Part shown: positions 35,016-46,107 of the stretch, in pieces
Position numbering within the stretch: position 1 is the stretch's first letter
Layout: each line of letters begins with the position of its first letter
Assembly: GCF_040267705.1 (NCBI RefSeq)
Contig: NZ_CP158374.1
Location: 992,001 to 1,056,000 of the forward strand
Source: Agromyces sp. G08B096
Lineage (GTDB): Bacteria > Actinomycetota > Actinomycetes > Actinomycetales > Microbacteriaceae
Direction of reading: 5' to 3'
Length of the DNA: 64,000 nucleotides
The notes under the pieces: model-generated
Databases searched by the model: none
What the model saw: the letters and a program-made list of their open reading frames with translations, nothing else
What the model was told of the DNA's origin: nothing
Made by a program: the position numbers and the translations under genes

Positions 35016-35480
35016 CTAGGGCAGCAGGTCGGCGTACTCGGGCAGCGAGCCGTCGAGCACGGGCACGCGGAGCTCGACGCCCTCGGCGCCCTCGGCGGAG
35101 AAGTAGATCGAGACGAGCGCGCCGGGGTCGGCCGACAGTCCTTCGAGCGTGAGCGGCTCGTCGCCGTCGGCGCCGAGGACGACCTGGCTGCCGGCCTCGA
35201 CCTCGAGGGTCACGGGCTCGCCGCCGTCGACGGGCTCGGCCGTGAGCTCGGCGTCGTCCTCGCCGGAGTTGGAGACGGTGAAGACGAGGCTCGCGTCCTC
35301 CTCGCCGGCCTCGGTGATCACGAGGATGTTGCGGAGGTCGAGGGTGCCGACGTTGGCGGAGATGCCGTCGCTCGCGTCGTAGTGCTCGGTCGTCGCCTGG
35401 TACGTGACCATCGAGCAGCCGCTTGCGCCGATGACGATGCCGAGAGCCAGGGCAGCGGATGCCGCGAGACGCGCCTTCAC
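35016..35480 (-). CDS. LpqE-like lipoprotein
   Basis: The 154-residue exported lipoprotein has lipobox ASGC at residues 19-22. The mature part, VGTLDLRNILVITEAGEEDA then SLVFTVSNSGEDDAELT, is an immunoglobulin-like/PCuAC-like fold similar to mycobacterial LpqE. In Mycobacterium tuberculosis lpqE also lies next to carD-ispD-ispF-cysS, which supports the assignment. A role in copper handling is suggested only by distant fold resemblance. GTG 35480 is chosen because GGAGG lies 4 bases upstream. Confidence 0.75.
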   Translation of the reverse strand: MKARLAASAALALGIVIGASGCSMVTYQATTEHYDASDGISANVGTLDLRNILVITEAGEEDASLVFTVSNSGEDDAELTAEPVDGGEPVTLEVEAGSQVVLGADGDEPLTLEGLSADPGALVSIYFSAEGAEGVELRVPVLDGSLPEYADLLP

Positions 35481-35630
35481 AGAACCTCCAAGTGCGTGAG
35501 CGCGCGAGGCTGCCGGCCCGGCGCGCAGGGTCGAGACGAGCATAGCCTACGGGCGGTCGCGAGGCCGGAGGCGGAACCTTAGCAGGTGAGCGGTGTGATA
35601 AACTGAAAGTTGCCGAAAGGACACCGATTC

Positions 35631-36113
35631 ATGCTTTTTGAGGTTGGCGAGACCGTCGTTTACCCCCACCACGGCGCCGCAACGATCGTCGAAGTCAAGA
35701 AACGCGTCATCAAGGGCGAAGAGAAGCTCTACCTCAAGCTGAACGTCACGCAGGGCGACCTCGTCATCGAGGTTCCGGCCGAGAACGTCGACCTGGTCGG
35801 CGTGCGCGACGTCATCGGCAAGGAAGGCCTCGACAAGGTCTTCGAGGTGCTGCGCGCCCCCTTCACCGAGGAGCCGACCAACTGGTCGCGCCGGTACAAG
35901 GCGAACCTGGAGAAGCTCGCGTCGGGCGACGTGATCAAGGTCTCGGAGGTCGTCCGCGACCTCTGGCGCCGCGACCAGGACCGTGGCCTGTCCGCGGGGG
36001 AGAAGCGGATGCTGGCGAAGGCGCGTCAGATCCTCATCTCCGAGCTCGCGCTGGCGGAGAAGACCGACGAGGAGCAGGCCTCGGTCGTGCTCGACGAGGT
36101 CCTCGCCTCCTGA
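35631..36113 (+). CDS. carD: RNA polymerase-binding transcription factor CarD
   Basis: CarD binds RNA polymerase beta and stabilises open complexes at rRNA and many other promoters; it is usually essential in actinobacteria. The 160-residue protein has the N-terminal RNAP-interaction domain ([20 protein letters not shown]) and a C-terminal helical DNA-binding domain ([20 protein letters not shown]). AAAGGAC 9 bases upstream supports ATG 35631. A GATAAACT -10-like sequence near 35597 precedes it. Confidence 0.96.
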   Translation: MLFEVGETVVYPHHGAATIVEVKKRVIKGEEKLYLKLNVTQGDLVIEVPAENVDLVGVRDVIGKEGLDKVFEVLRAPFTEEPTNWSRRYKANLEKLASGDVIKVSEVVRDLWRRDQDRGLSAGEKRMLAKARQILISELALAEKTDEEQASVVLDEVLAS

Positions 36114-36123
36114 TACCGCGATC

Positions 36124-36153
36124 GATGAGCGGTGGCCGCGGCCACCGCTCATC
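36124..36153. terminator. Palindromic terminator after carD
   Basis: GATGAGCGGTGGCC (36124-36137) pairs with GGCCACCGCTCATC (36140-36153). It starts 11 bases after the carD stop, between convergent genes. Confidence 0.75.
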
Positions 36154-36236
36154 GTGCTGTCCGGGGCCGGCGCGACCGGTTTCGGCCGGCCGGATCGGGC
36201 CGTCCGGGTGGGGCCACCTGCCCCGATCCGGTGAGG

Positions 36237-36836
36237 TCAGCCGCTCGCGCCCGGAGGGTCGCCCGGAGCGAGATCGCCCTGTTCGGGCAGATCGCCGCGC
36301 TCGACCGGTTCGCGGTCGGGATCGATGACGGGCACGTCCGCGAAGAGCGCGTCGAGTTCGGCGGCGTTCGGCACGTGCACCCCCTCGGCGGCCTCGGCGA
36401 GCGCCGACGGCTCGGTCGCCGCCGTGCCCACGAGCCGCACCAGGGCTCCGTCGCGGGCGACGACGTATTCGTGTCGGCCGTTCGCTTCCCGGTGCCACAC
36501 GTCGCCGTCGCGCGTGCACGCGACCTCCGCGTCGGGAGCCTCCTCGATCGGCAGCGCCTCGCATCCCGCTTCGTCGAAGGTGCCTCGCGCCGTCGTGAGC
36601 CGGATCTGGTCGCCGTCGGCCGCGGCGACGTAGATCGCCGACATCCCGTCGTCGCCGTACACGCCCACCGACTGCCCGGCGAGGTCGTAGCCCTCGATCG
36701 ACGTCGTGGAGACGAGGTCGGGTGCGATGCCCGCCGCCGCGGCGCGGTCGGCGAGGTCCTCGGGTGAGGCGGCGGTCGCGCACCCCGTGAGACACGCGAT
36801 CGCAGCCGCGGCCGCGATGGTCTGCAGTCGTCTCAT
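36237..36836 (-). CDS. Predicted lipoprotein of unknown function
   Basis: A 199-residue protein with a short signal peptide and lipobox LTGC (Cys at residue 19). The mature part is acidic, with DLAGQSVGVYGDDGMSAIYV and a C-terminal Pro/Asp/Gly-rich tail that looks disordered. No domain is recognised. ATG 36836 (MRRLQTIAAAAAIACLTGC) is chosen over the ATG at 36860 because it places the basic residues directly before the hydrophobic segment. Confidence 0.68.
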   Translation of the reverse strand: MRRLQTIAAAAAIACLTGCATAASPEDLADRAAAAGIAPDLVSTTSIEGYDLAGQSVGVYGDDGMSAIYVAAADGDQIRLTTARGTFDEAGCEALPIEEAPDAEVACTRDGDVWHREANGRHEYVVARDGALVRLVGTAATEPSALAEAAEGVHVPNAAELDALFADVPVIDPDREPVERGDLPEQGDLAPGDPPGASG

Positions 36837-36876
36837 CGGGCCAGCCTGCCACACGTGCACGGGCTAGGGTCGGAGC

Positions 36877-38130
36877 GTGAGCGCTTCGACCGTCGCCGTC
36901 ATCGTCGTGGCCGCCGGCAGCGGCACCCGGCTCGGGCATCCCGAGCCGAAGGCCTTCGTATCCGTCGGCGGGCGGCCGATGCTGGCCGTCGCGGTGGATG
37001 CCGTGCTGGGCATGCGGGAGACGCCGCACCTGGTGGTCGTGGTGCCCGAGTCGCGCGTGGACGAGGCCCGCGAGCTCCTCGGCCCGGTGGCCGCCGCGGC
37101 CGACGCCCCGCTCGACGTCGTCGCAGGCGGCTCGAGCCGGCAGGACTCGGTGGCACGCGGCCTCGGCGTCGTGCCGCACCTGGTCGATACCGTGCTCGTG
37201 CACGATGCGGCACGGGCGCTGACCCCTGCGCTCGTGTTCGACGAGGTGGTGCAGGCGGTGCGATCACGCGGGCACGGGGTGATCCCGGCGCTCGACGTCG
37301 TCGACACCATCAAGCGCGTCGACGCCGGTCGGCGTGTGGTGGAGACCGTCGACCGGTCCGAGCTCGCGGCGGTCCAGACGCCGCAGGGGTTTCCGCGCGA
37401 CGCCCTCGACCGGGGGTACGCGACCGCTGCGGAACGCGGTGCGGAGTACACCGACGACGCCGCCCTCGTCGCCGCCATCGGCCTCGCCGTCGACGTGGTC
37501 CCCGGCGATGCGCGCGCCTTCAAGATCACCGTGCCCGCCGACCTGGCCCGCGCCGACCGGCTCGTGCGCGATCGGGCCGGGCACGCCCGGGAAGCCGGCT
37601 CGCCGGGGGCGTCCGAGCGGTTCGCGGGGGCGGGAGCATCCGTGCCGGTGCCCGCAGCGCCACGGATCGGCACCGGCGTCGACGTGCACGCCTTCGCCGA
37701 CGACCAGGCCACGCCCCTCTGGATCGCCGGGCTCGAGTGGCCGGGCGAGCGCGGGCTCGCCGGCCACAGCGACGGCGACGCCGTGAGCCACGCCATCGTC
37801 GACGCGCTGCTCTCGGCCGCGGGCCTGGGCGACCTCGGCAGCGTGTTCGGCACGGACGACCCCGAGCTCGCCGGCGCGCACGGCGAGGTCTTCCTCGCCC
37901 GGGCGCGGCAGCTCGTCGAGCAGGCGGGCTTCCGCATCGGCAACGTGAGCGTGCAACTGCTCGGCAATCGCCCGAAGCTCGCACCGCGGCGCGAGGAGGC
38001 GCAGCGCGTACTCTCGGGGGCGCTCGGCGCCCCGGTCAGCGTGGCCGCGACGACGACCGATGGCCTCGGGCTCACGGGCCGCGGCGAGGGGGTCGCGGCG
38101 ATCGCGACCGCCGTCATCCTCCCGACCTGA
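36877..38130 (+). CDS. ispDF: Bifunctional IspD-IspF isoprenoid (MEP pathway) enzyme
   Basis: The 417-residue protein fuses two MEP-pathway enzymes. Residues 1-230 are IspD (CTP:methylerythritol-phosphate cytidylyltransferase) with [11 protein letters not shown] and [12 protein letters not shown]. Residues 258-417 are IspF (2,4-cyclodiphosphate synthase) with [31 protein letters not shown] and the closing [17 protein letters not shown]. The middle enzyme IspE is not nearby. GTG 36877 lies 6 bases after TAGGGT (36865-36870), a leaderless layout. Confidence 0.95.
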   Translation: MSASTVAVIVVAAGSGTRLGHPEPKAFVSVGGRPMLAVAVDAVLGMRETPHLVVVVPESRVDEARELLGPVAAAADAPLDVVAGGSSRQDSVARGLGVVPHLVDTVLVHDAARALTPALVFDEVVQAVRSRGHGVIPALDVVDTIKRVDAGRRVVETVDRSELAAVQTPQGFPRDALDRGYATAAERGAEYTDDAALVAAIGLAVDVVPGDARAFKITVPADLARADRLVRDRAGHAREAGSPGASERFAGAGASVPVPAAPRIGTGVDVHAFADDQATPLWIAGLEWPGERGLAGHSDGDAVSHAIVDALLSAAGLGDLGSVFGTDDPELAGAHGEVFLARARQLVEQAGFRIGNVSVQLLGNRPKLAPRREEAQRVLSGALGAPVSVAATTTDGLGLTGRGEGVAAIATAVILPT

Positions 38131-38167
38131 CCAGGCCGGGCGCGCCCGCCGCCGGTAGGCTTGACGG

Positions 38168-39580
38168 GTGACGCTCCGACTGTACGACACCAAGGCCCAG
38201 GCGCTTCGCGACTTCGTGCCCCTCCGCGAGGGGCACGTCGGCATGTACGTCTGCGGACCCACCCCGCAGTCGAGCCCGCACATCGGCCACCTGCGCAGCG
38301 CCCTCAATTACGACGTCATGCGGCGCTGGCTCTCCTACCGCGGCTACGAGGTGACCTTCGTCCGCAACGTCACCGACATCGACGACAAGATCCTCGAGGC
38401 CGTCACCGGCGAGCAGTGGTGGGCGCTCGCCTACCGCGTCGAGCTCGAGTTCTCGGCGGGCTACCGCGCGCTCGGCATTCTCCCGCCCACCTACGAGCCG
38501 CGCGCGACGGCGAGCATCATGCAGATGCAGGAGCTGATCGCCCGCCTCATCGAGCGCGGTCACGCGTACCCCGCGACGGATGCCTCCGGCGACGTCTACT
38601 TCGACACGTCGAGCTGGCCCGCCTACGGCGAGCTCACCCGGCAGTCGCGCGAGCACATGGAGGCCGCGCCCGACGCGGACCCCCGCGGCAAGCGCGACCC
38701 GCGAGACTTCGCGCTGTGGAAGGGCCGGAAGCCCGAGGAACCCGAGTCCGCCTCGTGGGAGTCGCCCTGGGGCGCCGGCCGCCCGGGCTGGCACATCGAG
38801 TGCTCCGCCATGAGCCGGCGTTACCTCGGGCCCGAGTTCGACATCCACGGCGGCGGACTCGACCTGCGGTTCCCGCATCACGAGAACGAGCTCGCCCAGT
38901 CCACCGCGGCCGGCGACGGCTTCGCGCGGTACTGGGTGCACAACGGCCTCGTGAACATCGGCGGCCAGAAGATGTCGAAGTCGCTCGGCAACTCCGTCTA
39001 CGCCGCCGAGCTGCTCGAGCTCGCGTCGCCGCTGGCGATCCGCTACCTGCTGGGCGCCGCCCACTACCGCTCGACGCTCGACTACGGCCCCGGCGCCCTC
39101 GCCGAGGCTGAGGCTGCGGTCGATCGCATCCGCACCTTCCTCGCACGCGTCGAGCGCCGGCTCGCGGGCACCCGGTTCGCCGGGGAGGGCGCGCCCGTCG
39201 TGCCAGAGCCGTTCGCCGAGGCGATGGACGACGACCTCGGGGTGCCGCAGGCGCTCGCCGTGCTGCACGACACGGTGCGCGCGGGCAACCACGCCCTCGA
39301 CGGCGAGCAGCTGCACGAGGCTGCGGCCGCGCACGGCCAGGTCGTCGCGATGGTCGGCGTGCTCGGCATCGATCCGCGCGACCCGCACTGGGCGACCGCG
39401 GAGCAGGGGCCGGCCGCCGCCGCCCTCGACGCGCTCGTCACGCGCCTCATCGACGACCGCCAGGCCGCTCGCCTGGCCAAGGACTACCAGGCCGCGGATC
39501 GCATCCGGGCCGAGCTCGCAGCCGCGGGCATCACCATCGAAGACTCGTCTTCAGGAACGCATTGGAGCCTCAGCTCATGA
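38168..39580 (+). CDS. cysS: Cysteinyl-tRNA synthetase
   Basis: CysRS charges tRNA-Cys. The 470-residue class I synthetase has [20 protein letters not shown] (HIGH motif and zinc Cys), HIECSAMS and [11 protein letters not shown] (other zinc ligands), and KMSKSLGN. It is not the MshC variant because it has a full C-terminal DALR/anticodon region of about 150 residues. GTG 38168 lies 6 bases after TAGGCT (38156-38161), a leaderless layout. Its end overlaps rlmB (ATGA). Confidence 0.95.
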   Translation: MTLRLYDTKAQALRDFVPLREGHVGMYVCGPTPQSSPHIGHLRSALNYDVMRRWLSYRGYEVTFVRNVTDIDDKILEAVTGEQWWALAYRVELEFSAGYRALGILPPTYEPRATASIMQMQELIARLIERGHAYPATDASGDVYFDTSSWPAYGELTRQSREHMEAAPDADPRGKRDPRDFALWKGRKPEEPESASWESPWGAGRPGWHIECSAMSRRYLGPEFDIHGGGLDLRFPHHENELAQSTAAGDGFARYWVHNGLVNIGGQKMSKSLGNSVYAAELLELASPLAIRYLLGAAHYRSTLDYGPGALAEAEAAVDRIRTFLARVERRLAGTRFAGEGAPVVPEPFAEAMDDDLGVPQALAVLHDTVRAGNHALDGEQLHEAAAAHGQVVAMVGVLGIDPRDPHWATAEQGPAAAALDALVTRLIDDRQAARLAKDYQAADRIRAELAAAGITIEDSSSGTHWSLSS

Positions 39581-40629
39581 AGGGCAGCACCGGCAAGGGA
39601 CGCGGCGGAGCCGTTCGCAAGAGCGGCAAGGGCAAGCAGGTCGGCACCGGCGGCCACGGCCGCAAGGCGCTCGAGGGCAAGGGCCCGACGCCGAAGGCCG
39701 AAGACCGCGCGTGGCATCCGGCCGGCAAGCGGAAGGCGGCTGAGGAGCGCTACAAGGCGGCGGGCGGCAAGGGCCGGCCGGCCGGGGCGAGCACCTCGAA
39801 GGGGGCGCCCCGCGGAGCCTCGGGCGCCGCGCAGCGTTCGCGGAGCGGCGACGAGTCGGAGATCGTGACCGGCCGCAACTCGGTCGTCGAGGCGCTCCGC
39901 ACCCGCGTGCCGGCGACCACGCTGTACATCGCCGCTCGCATCGAGATGGACGACCGGGTGAAGGAAGCCGTGAAGCTGGCGACCAACCGCGGCATCCCGA
40001 TCCTCGAGGTGATGCGTCCCGAGCTCGACCGCCTCGCCGGCGAGGGCGGTGTGCACCAGGGCCTCGCATTGAAGGTGCCGCCCTATGAGTACGCGCACCC
40101 GATCGAGCTGCTCGACGAGGTGCTCGCGAACGACGAGACGCCGCTGTTCGTCGCCCTCGACGGCATCACCGACGCCCGGAACCTCGGGGCGATCATCCGG
40201 TCGACCGCCGCCTTCGGCGGGCAGGGCGTGATCGTGCCGCAGCGGCGTTCCGTGGGCGTGAACGCCGGCGCGTGGAAGACCTCGGCTGGTGCCGCCGCGC
40301 GCGTGCCGGTCGCGATGGCCACGAACCTCACCCAGACGCTGAAGCTGCTGAAGGAGCGCGGCGTGTTCGTCCTCGGCCTCGACGGCGGCGGCGATGTGTC
40401 GCTGCCGGGCCTCTCGTGGGCCGACCGGCCGATCGTCGTCGTGGTCGGCTCCGAGGGCAAGGGCTTGTCGCGGCTCGTGACCGAGACGTGCGACGCCATC
40501 GTGTCGATCCCGATCAGCTCGGCGACGGAGTCGCTGAACGCCGGCATCGCGGCCTCGGTGACGCTCTACGAGATTTCGAAGCTGCGCGCCGCGGCGGCGC
40601 CCGACGCGGCCGCTGCCCCCCAGGGCTAG
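39577..40629 (+). CDS. rlmB: 23S rRNA (guanosine-2'-O-)-methyltransferase RlmB, SpoU family
   Basis: RlmB methylates the 2'-O of a conserved guanosine in 23S rRNA. The 350-residue protein has an N-terminal Lys/Gly-rich extension of about 95 residues. A substrate-binding domain and the knotted SpoU domain follow, with motifs [32 protein letters not shown] and [18 protein letters not shown]. It is coupled to cysS by a 4-base overlap, as in other actinobacteria, and converges with DUF4032 (4-base overlap). Confidence 0.93.
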   Translation: MKGSTGKGRGGAVRKSGKGKQVGTGGHGRKALEGKGPTPKAEDRAWHPAGKRKAAEERYKAAGGKGRPAGASTSKGAPRGASGAAQRSRSGDESEIVTGRNSVVEALRTRVPATTLYIAARIEMDDRVKEAVKLATNRGIPILEVMRPELDRLAGEGGVHQGLALKVPPYEYAHPIELLDEVLANDETPLFVALDGITDARNLGAIIRSTAAFGGQGVIVPQRRSVGVNAGAWKTSAGAAARVPVAMATNLTQTLKLLKERGVFVLGLDGGGDVSLPGLSWADRPIVVVVGSEGKGLSRLVTETCDAIVSIPISSATESLNAGIAASVTLYEISKLRAAAAPDAAAAPQG

Positions 40630-41939
40630 ACCTTCGCGCGCCAGTCGCCCTCGTCGTCGGGATCGACGACGGGGATGGCCGCCGTGTCGATCGTCGGCAT
40701 CGCGGTGGTGATCGCACCGGTCGGCGGGTCGATCATGGTCGCCTCGTCACGCCGGTGGCGGAGCACGGTGTTGATGTAGCTCGTCACGGCCTCGGCGAGC
40801 GGGATGTCGTGCCCCTCGCGCTGTGCCAGGAACCACCGGTGGTCGAGCAACTGGTGGAAGACCTCCGCGGGCTCGAGCTTGCCGCGCAGCTCGGTCGGGA
40901 TGGCCCGCACCACCGGCTCGAACACGCGCATGAGCCACTCGTGGGCCACCATCTCCTCGTCGAGGTCGCCCTTGCCGTACGCCGCGCGGTAGGAGTCGAG
41001 GTCGTTGAGGAGCCGCCGGGCCTGGTTCTCCCCGGCGTCGAGGCCCGTGAGCCGGAGGAGGCGGCGCTGATGATGCCCGGCGTCGACGACTTTCGGCTGG
41101 ATGCGGACCGTCGTGCCCGAGTCATCCGTCTTGATCGCCAGCTCCTCGATGTCGAAGCCGAGCTCGTTCAGCCGGTTGACCCGCTCGTTGATGCGCCAGC
41201 GTTCGGCCGTGGCGAACGACTCGACACCGGTCAGCTCGGTCCAGAGGCTGCGGTACGCGTCGACGATGCCGTCGGAGATGCGCACGGGGTCGAGCTCGTC
41301 GGCGACGCGGCCGCCAGCCTCGAGGTCGAGCAGCTCGCCCGCGATGTTGACCCGGGCGATCTCGAGGTCGTTCTCGCGTTGGCCGTTCGAGAGCCCGCCC
41401 TCGTAGAGCTTGCCGGTCTCGGCATCGACCAGGTACGCGGCGAACGCGCCCGCGTCGCGGCGGAAGAGCGTGTTCGACAGCGACACGTCGCCCCAGAAGA
41501 AGCCGACGATGTGCAGGCGCACGAGGAGGACCGCGAGGGCGTCGACGAGCCGCGTCGCGGTGTCGGGGCGGAGCGTCTGCGAGAACAGCGCGCGGTAGGG
41601 AAGGGAGAAGCGGAGGTGCCGTGTGACGAGGACGGGCTTCAGCGCCTCGCCCTCTGCGTCGGTGCGATTCGTGATGACGGCGACAGGGTCGACGCAGGGG
41701 ATCTCGAGTCGCTGCAGGGTCCGCAGCATCTCGTACTCGCCCTTCGCCATCTCGGCGGTCGTCTCCTTGATCGCCACGACGTGGCCACCGAGGTGGGCGA
41801 AGCGCACGAGGTGACGCGAGATGCCCTTCGGCAGCGCCGCGATCGTGTCGCTCGGCCAGGCCTCGAGCGGGAGGTCCCACGGCAGGTCGAGGAGGGCCGG
41901 GTCGGCCATGGCCGAGGTGATCGAGAGGGAGCCGCTCAT
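40626..41939 (-). CDS. DUF4032 domain-containing protein (kinase-like)
   Basis: The 437-residue protein has an N-terminal half resembling lipopolysaccharide/small-molecule kinases: [20 protein letters not shown] (Lys and Glu) and [16 protein letters not shown], a counterpart of the HxDxxxxN catalytic loop. The C-terminal half is the DUF4032 domain ([20 protein letters not shown]). The substrate is unknown and kinase activity is inference. ATG 41939 starts [17 protein letters not shown] 41909 is an alternative. Confidence 0.8.
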   Translation of the reverse strand: MSGSLSITSAMADPALLDLPWDLPLEAWPSDTIAALPKGISRHLVRFAHLGGHVVAIKETTAEMAKGEYEMLRTLQRLEIPCVDPVAVITNRTDAEGEALKPVLVTRHLRFSLPYRALFSQTLRPDTATRLVDALAVLLVRLHIVGFFWGDVSLSNTLFRRDAGAFAAYLVDAETGKLYEGGLSNGQRENDLEIARVNIAGELLDLEAGGRVADELDPVRISDGIVDAYRSLWTELTGVESFATAERWRINERVNRLNELGFDIEELAIKTDDSGTTVRIQPKVVDAGHHQRRLLRLTGLDAGENQARRLLNDLDSYRAAYGKGDLDEEMVAHEWLMRVFEPVVRAIPTELRGKLEPAEVFHQLLDHRWFLAQREGHDIPLAEAVTSYINTVLRHRRDEATMIDPPTGAITTAMPTIDTAAIPVVDPDDEGDWRAKV

Positions 41940-41989
41940 GGGTTCGATCCTTCCAGATGCGCCGGCGGCGCGTGCGCGGCGGAAACGAC

Positions 41990-42023
41990 GGATGCCGGCC
42001 GGGCCGAAGCCCGACCGGCATCC
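41990..42023 (-). terminator. Terminator hairpin downstream of ugpC
   Basis: GGATGCCGG (41990-41998) pairs with CCGGCATCC (42015-42023). After one mismatch the stem continues with CGGGC/GCCCG around a CGAA loop. It starts 17 bases after the ugpC stop on the minus strand. Confidence 0.75.
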
Positions 42024-42039
42024 GATCGATCTGCGGAGA

Positions 42040-43137
<1,098 letters not shown>

Positions 43138-43411
43138 GGTTCTCTGGTTCTCCTTCACCGGCAGGTACGTGCCGGACGATCCGTAGTGATGGATGAGTGC
43201 GTCGCCAGCGACGCCCACTCAGTATCGCACGCGCGAACCGCCGCGCAAGCCGCGGCCGCCGGCCGGCGGCGGGGCATCCGTCTTGGGTGTTTCCCAGCCA
43301 TCGTCCCTACTATCGTGGTGGCGTCCGCACGCATGGATGCGCGCGCCCCCACGGCCCGGTCGCTGCCTCAGCGCCAGGGGCTCCCACAGCACAGTCCGAA
43401 AGTGACCATCG

Positions 43412-44332
43412 ATGAGCAACGGCGGTTCCAGTCAGCCACGTCCGACCCGTAACGAGCGCAGGGAGGCGGCCCGCGAGAAGGCGCGACTCCTCCGCGAGGA
43501 GCAGAAGCGGCGCGATCGTCGCAAGAAGGTGCTCGTGCAGGGCGGAGTGATCGTCGCCGTCGTGGTGATCGCCGGTCTCGTGGCCTGGGCCATCTTCAAC
43601 AGCGTCAAGCCGGCCGGCCCCGGCCCGCGCAACATGGCGAGCGACGGCATCGTGCTGCAGGGCGTCGACGGCGCCATCACCGCGGTCGAGACGCCGGCGC
43701 TGCAGCCGGGCGACGACCCCGTAGCCACCGTGCAGGACGACAGCGGCGACGTCGCCAACATCGTCACCTACGTCGACTACCTCTGCCCGTTCTGCGGCCA
43801 GTTCGAGGCGACGAACGCCGAGACGATGCGCACGCTCGTCGAGTCGGGTGCCGCGACGCTCGAGGTGCACCCGATCGCGATCCTGACGAACAAGTCCGCG
43901 GGCACCCAGTACTCGCTCCGCGCGGCCAACGCCGCCGCGTGCGTCGCCGACCTGTCGCCCGAGTCGTTCTTCGACTACAACGCGATCCTCTTCGAGAACC
44001 AGCCCGAGGAGGGCTCCACGGGGCTCACGAACGATCAGCTGAAGCAGCTCGCGTCCGATGCGGGCGTCGGGTCGCTCTCGCAGGTGAACTCCTGCATCGA
44101 CGACGTCCGGTTCAAGGCGTGGGTGCAGGACGCGACCACGCGCGCGCTGAGCGGACCCATCCCGAACTCCGACCTCGAGGCCGTCACCGGCACCCCCACG
44201 GTGCTCGTCAACGGCAAGCCGTACGAGGGTTCGCTCACCGACCCGGGCGAGTTCCAGGCGTTCGTGACGCAGGCCGCGAGCGAGAGCTCGCTCGAGGCCA
44301 CGCCCACGCCGACCCCGGCACCGGCCCAGTAA
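43412..44332 (+). CDS. Membrane-anchored DsbA-like thioredoxin-fold protein
   Basis: The 306-residue protein has a very basic cytosolic N terminus (to residue 40), one membrane segment (VLVQGGVIVAVVVIAGLVAW) and an exported DsbA-type domain with the active-site CPFC (C125, C128) and cis-Pro loop TGTPTVLVNG. It likely oxidises or isomerises disulfides in exported proteins. A hairpin at 44346-44378 ends the transcript. It stands alone. Confidence 0.9.
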   Translation: MSNGGSSQPRPTRNERREAAREKARLLREEQKRRDRRKKVLVQGGVIVAVVVIAGLVAWAIFNSVKPAGPGPRNMASDGIVLQGVDGAITAVETPALQPGDDPVATVQDDSGDVANIVTYVDYLCPFCGQFEATNAETMRTLVESGAATLEVHPIAILTNKSAGTQYSLRAANAAACVADLSPESFFDYNAILFENQPEEGSTGLTNDQLKQLASDAGVGSLSQVNSCIDDVRFKAWVQDATTRALSGPIPNSDLEAVTGTPTVLVNGKPYEGSLTDPGEFQAFVTQAASESSLEATPTPTPAPAQ

Positions 44333-44345
44333 GGTTCGACCACCG

Positions 44346-44378
44346 CGAGGCGGGTCCGGCGACGCCGGGCCCGCCTCG
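44346..44378 (+). terminator. Terminator hairpin after the DsbA-like gene
   Basis: CGAGGCGGG-T-CCGGC (44346-44360) pairs with GCCGG-G-CCCGCCTCG (44364-44378) through one T-G wobble and a 3-base loop, 13 bases after the stop codon. Confidence 0.8.
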
Positions 44379-44433
44379 TGCGTTCCACGGGCAGGCCGCC
44401 GCCGGTCGGTAGGATGGGCTCGAGGCATCCCTC

Positions 44434-44506
44434 GCCGGCTTGGCGCAATTGGTAGCGCACCGCTCTTGTAAAGCGGTGGTTGCGGGTTCGAGTCCCGCAG
44501 CCGGCT
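44434..44506 (+). tRNA. tRNA-Thr (anticodon UGU)
   Basis: The 73 bases fold as a full cloverleaf: acceptor GCCGGCT/AGCCGGC, D arm GGCG-CAATTGGTAG-CGC(A), anticodon arm CCGCT-CTTGTAA-AGCGG, and T arm TGCGG-GTTCGAGT-CCGCA read around the canonical GTTCGAGTC loop. CCA follows at 44507-44509, and its last A is the first base of the downstream ATG. TAGGAT about 13-24 bases upstream (near 44410) is a -10 candidate. Confidence 0.95.
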
Positions 44507-44508
44507 CC

Positions 44509-45564
44509 ATGGACGAGACATCCGCGACCCCGACGGGCACCATCGAGACGGCCGCGTCGGGGCAGGTGCATCCCCACGCCGAGCGGACCAGGCTCCCGGT
44601 CTGGGTCGCCGTCGGCATCGCGCTCGCCTGCGGCGCCGGCACGGCGGTGCAGTCCCGCATCAACGGCGAACTCGCGACCGAGCTCGCCGACCCGTACACG
44701 GCGGCCGCGATCTCGTTCGGGTCGGGGCTGGTCGTGCTGCTCGTGGCCCTCGCCTGCTGGCGGCCCGGACGGGCGGGGTTCGCGCGGCTGCGGGGCGAGC
44801 TCCGGCACCGCCGCATCGCCTGGTGGATGCTCCTCGGCGGGCTCGCGGGCGCGTACTTCGTGACGACGCAGGGCCTCTCCGCCGGCGTGCTGGGCGTCGC
44901 CGTGTTCACGGTCGCGATCGTGGCCGGGCAGACGGTCGGCGGACTCGTGTTCGACGTGGTCGGTCTCGGACCGGGCGGGCGTCGCCGGGTGACGTGGTCG
45001 CGCCTGGCGGGAGCGCTTCTGGCGCTGGCGGCGATCGGATGGGCGATGTCCGCGCAGCTCGTCCACGACGTGCCGCTGCTGCTCATGCTCCTGCCCTTCG
45101 CCGCTGGCATCGGTGCGGCGTGGCAGCAGGCGGTGAACGGCCGGGTCCGGGGCGCCGCGGACAGCGCGCTGACCTCCACCGTGCTGAACTTCGCCGTCGG
45201 CACGACGGCGCTGGTCGTCGTCATGCTCGTGCACGCCGCGGCGGTGGGATTCCCCGAAGCGCTGCCGTCGGAGCCGTGGCTCTACCTGGGCGGTGTGCTC
45301 GGCTGCCTGTTCATCGCCGGGCAGGCCGTCGTCGTGCGGGTGATCGGCGTGCTCGTGCTCGCCCTCGCGGGCGTCGCGGGGCAGCTCACGGCCGCGCTCG
45401 CGCTCGACCTGCTGCTGCCGACGCACGGGCGAACGGTCGACGCCGCCACGATCGGCGGCACGGTGCTCGCCCTCGCGGCGGTCGGGCTCGCGAGCCTGCC
45501 CCGCCGAATGCACCGGCACGTCGCGGCGGACGAGCAGGCGGCGGGCGCCGGTTCAGTGCAGTGA
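44509..45564 (+). CDS. DMT-family transporter (YdcZ/DUF606 tandem type)
   Basis: The 351-residue membrane protein has about ten hydrophobic segments in two homologous halves: LPVWVAVGIALACGAGTAVQ and LLLMLLPFAAGIGAAWQQAV each open with the YdcZ pattern (A/G-rich helix, then Q-(S/A)-xxN). The substrate is unknown. The ATG at 44509 overlaps the A of the tRNA-Thr CCA end; the open frame continues through the tRNA but that part is tRNA sequence. A GTG at codon 22 is an alternative start. Confidence 0.8.
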   Translation: MDETSATPTGTIETAASGQVHPHAERTRLPVWVAVGIALACGAGTAVQSRINGELATELADPYTAAAISFGSGLVVLLVALACWRPGRAGFARLRGELRHRRIAWWMLLGGLAGAYFVTTQGLSAGVLGVAVFTVAIVAGQTVGGLVFDVVGLGPGGRRRVTWSRLAGALLALAAIGWAMSAQLVHDVPLLLMLLPFAAGIGAAWQQAVNGRVRGAADSALTSTVLNFAVGTTALVVVMLVHAAAVGFPEALPSEPWLYLGGVLGCLFIAGQAVVVRVIGVLVLALAGVAGQLTAALALDLLLPTHGRTVDAATIGGTVLALAAVGLASLPRRMHRHVAADEQAAGAGSVQ

Positions 45565-46104
45565 GCTGAGGCGCCCGGCGGTCGTCGCGGACGGGCGGGT
45601 CGTGCGCGCGCCCTCGGGGCGGCCGCCCACGTAGAGCCAGCCCATCAGCCGTTCGCCCTCGCCGAGTCCGTGCACAGCGGCGACGGCGGGATGCCTCGTG
45701 TAGGGGCCGGTGCGCCACATCACGCCCCAGCCCGCCTCGTCGAGGAGGAGGCTCAGCAGATGCCCGACGCCCGCGGCGACGGCCTCCTGCTCCCAGACGG
45801 GGACCTTCGGATGCCCCTCCGTCACCGAGGCGACGATGGCGACGAGCAGGGGCGCCCGCAAGGGCTTGGCCGCGAGCTTCGCGGCGGCCTCGCCCTCGGC
45901 GCCCGCGGCGGCGGCCAGGGCCGTCCCGAGCCGGGCCCTGGCGTCGCCGCGGACGGCGATCACTCGCCAGGGCGCGAGCGACGCGTGGTCGGCCACGCGG
46001 CCGGCGGCCTCGACGAGCGCGGCGAGCTCGTCGTCGCCGGGCGCGGCATCCGTCACCTTCGGCGACGAGCGCCTCGCGAGCGCCGCCTCGCGGACCGACG
46101 CCAC
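45553..46104 (-). CDS. Nitroreductase family protein
   Basis: The 183-residue flavin-dependent protein has the FMN-binding N-terminal Arg-rich stretch LARRSSPKV near residue 10, the family's DHASLAPWRVIAV and the C-terminal MGWLYVGGRPEGAR. These reduce nitro groups, quinones or related compounds with NAD(P)H; the substrate is not predictable. It overlaps the convergent transporter gene by 12 bases and lies 3 bases after msrB in the same direction, so the two are likely co-transcribed. Confidence 0.85.
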   Translation of the reverse strand: MASVREAALARRSSPKVTDAAPGDDELAALVEAAGRVADHASLAPWRVIAVRGDARARLGTALAAAAGAEGEAAAKLAAKPLRAPLLVAIVASVTEGHPKVPVWEQEAVAAGVGHLLSLLLDEAGWGVMWRTGPYTRHPAVAAVHGLGEGERLMGWLYVGGRPEGARTTRPSATTAGRLSSLH

Positions 46105-46107
46105 GGA

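Noticed and set aside
44440-44508. Reading frame through the tRNA giving a peptide starting MAQLVAHRS
   Set aside because: This is the translation of tRNA-Thr sequence, a well-known artefact of annotating through tRNA genes; it is only the open frame upstream of the transporter start.
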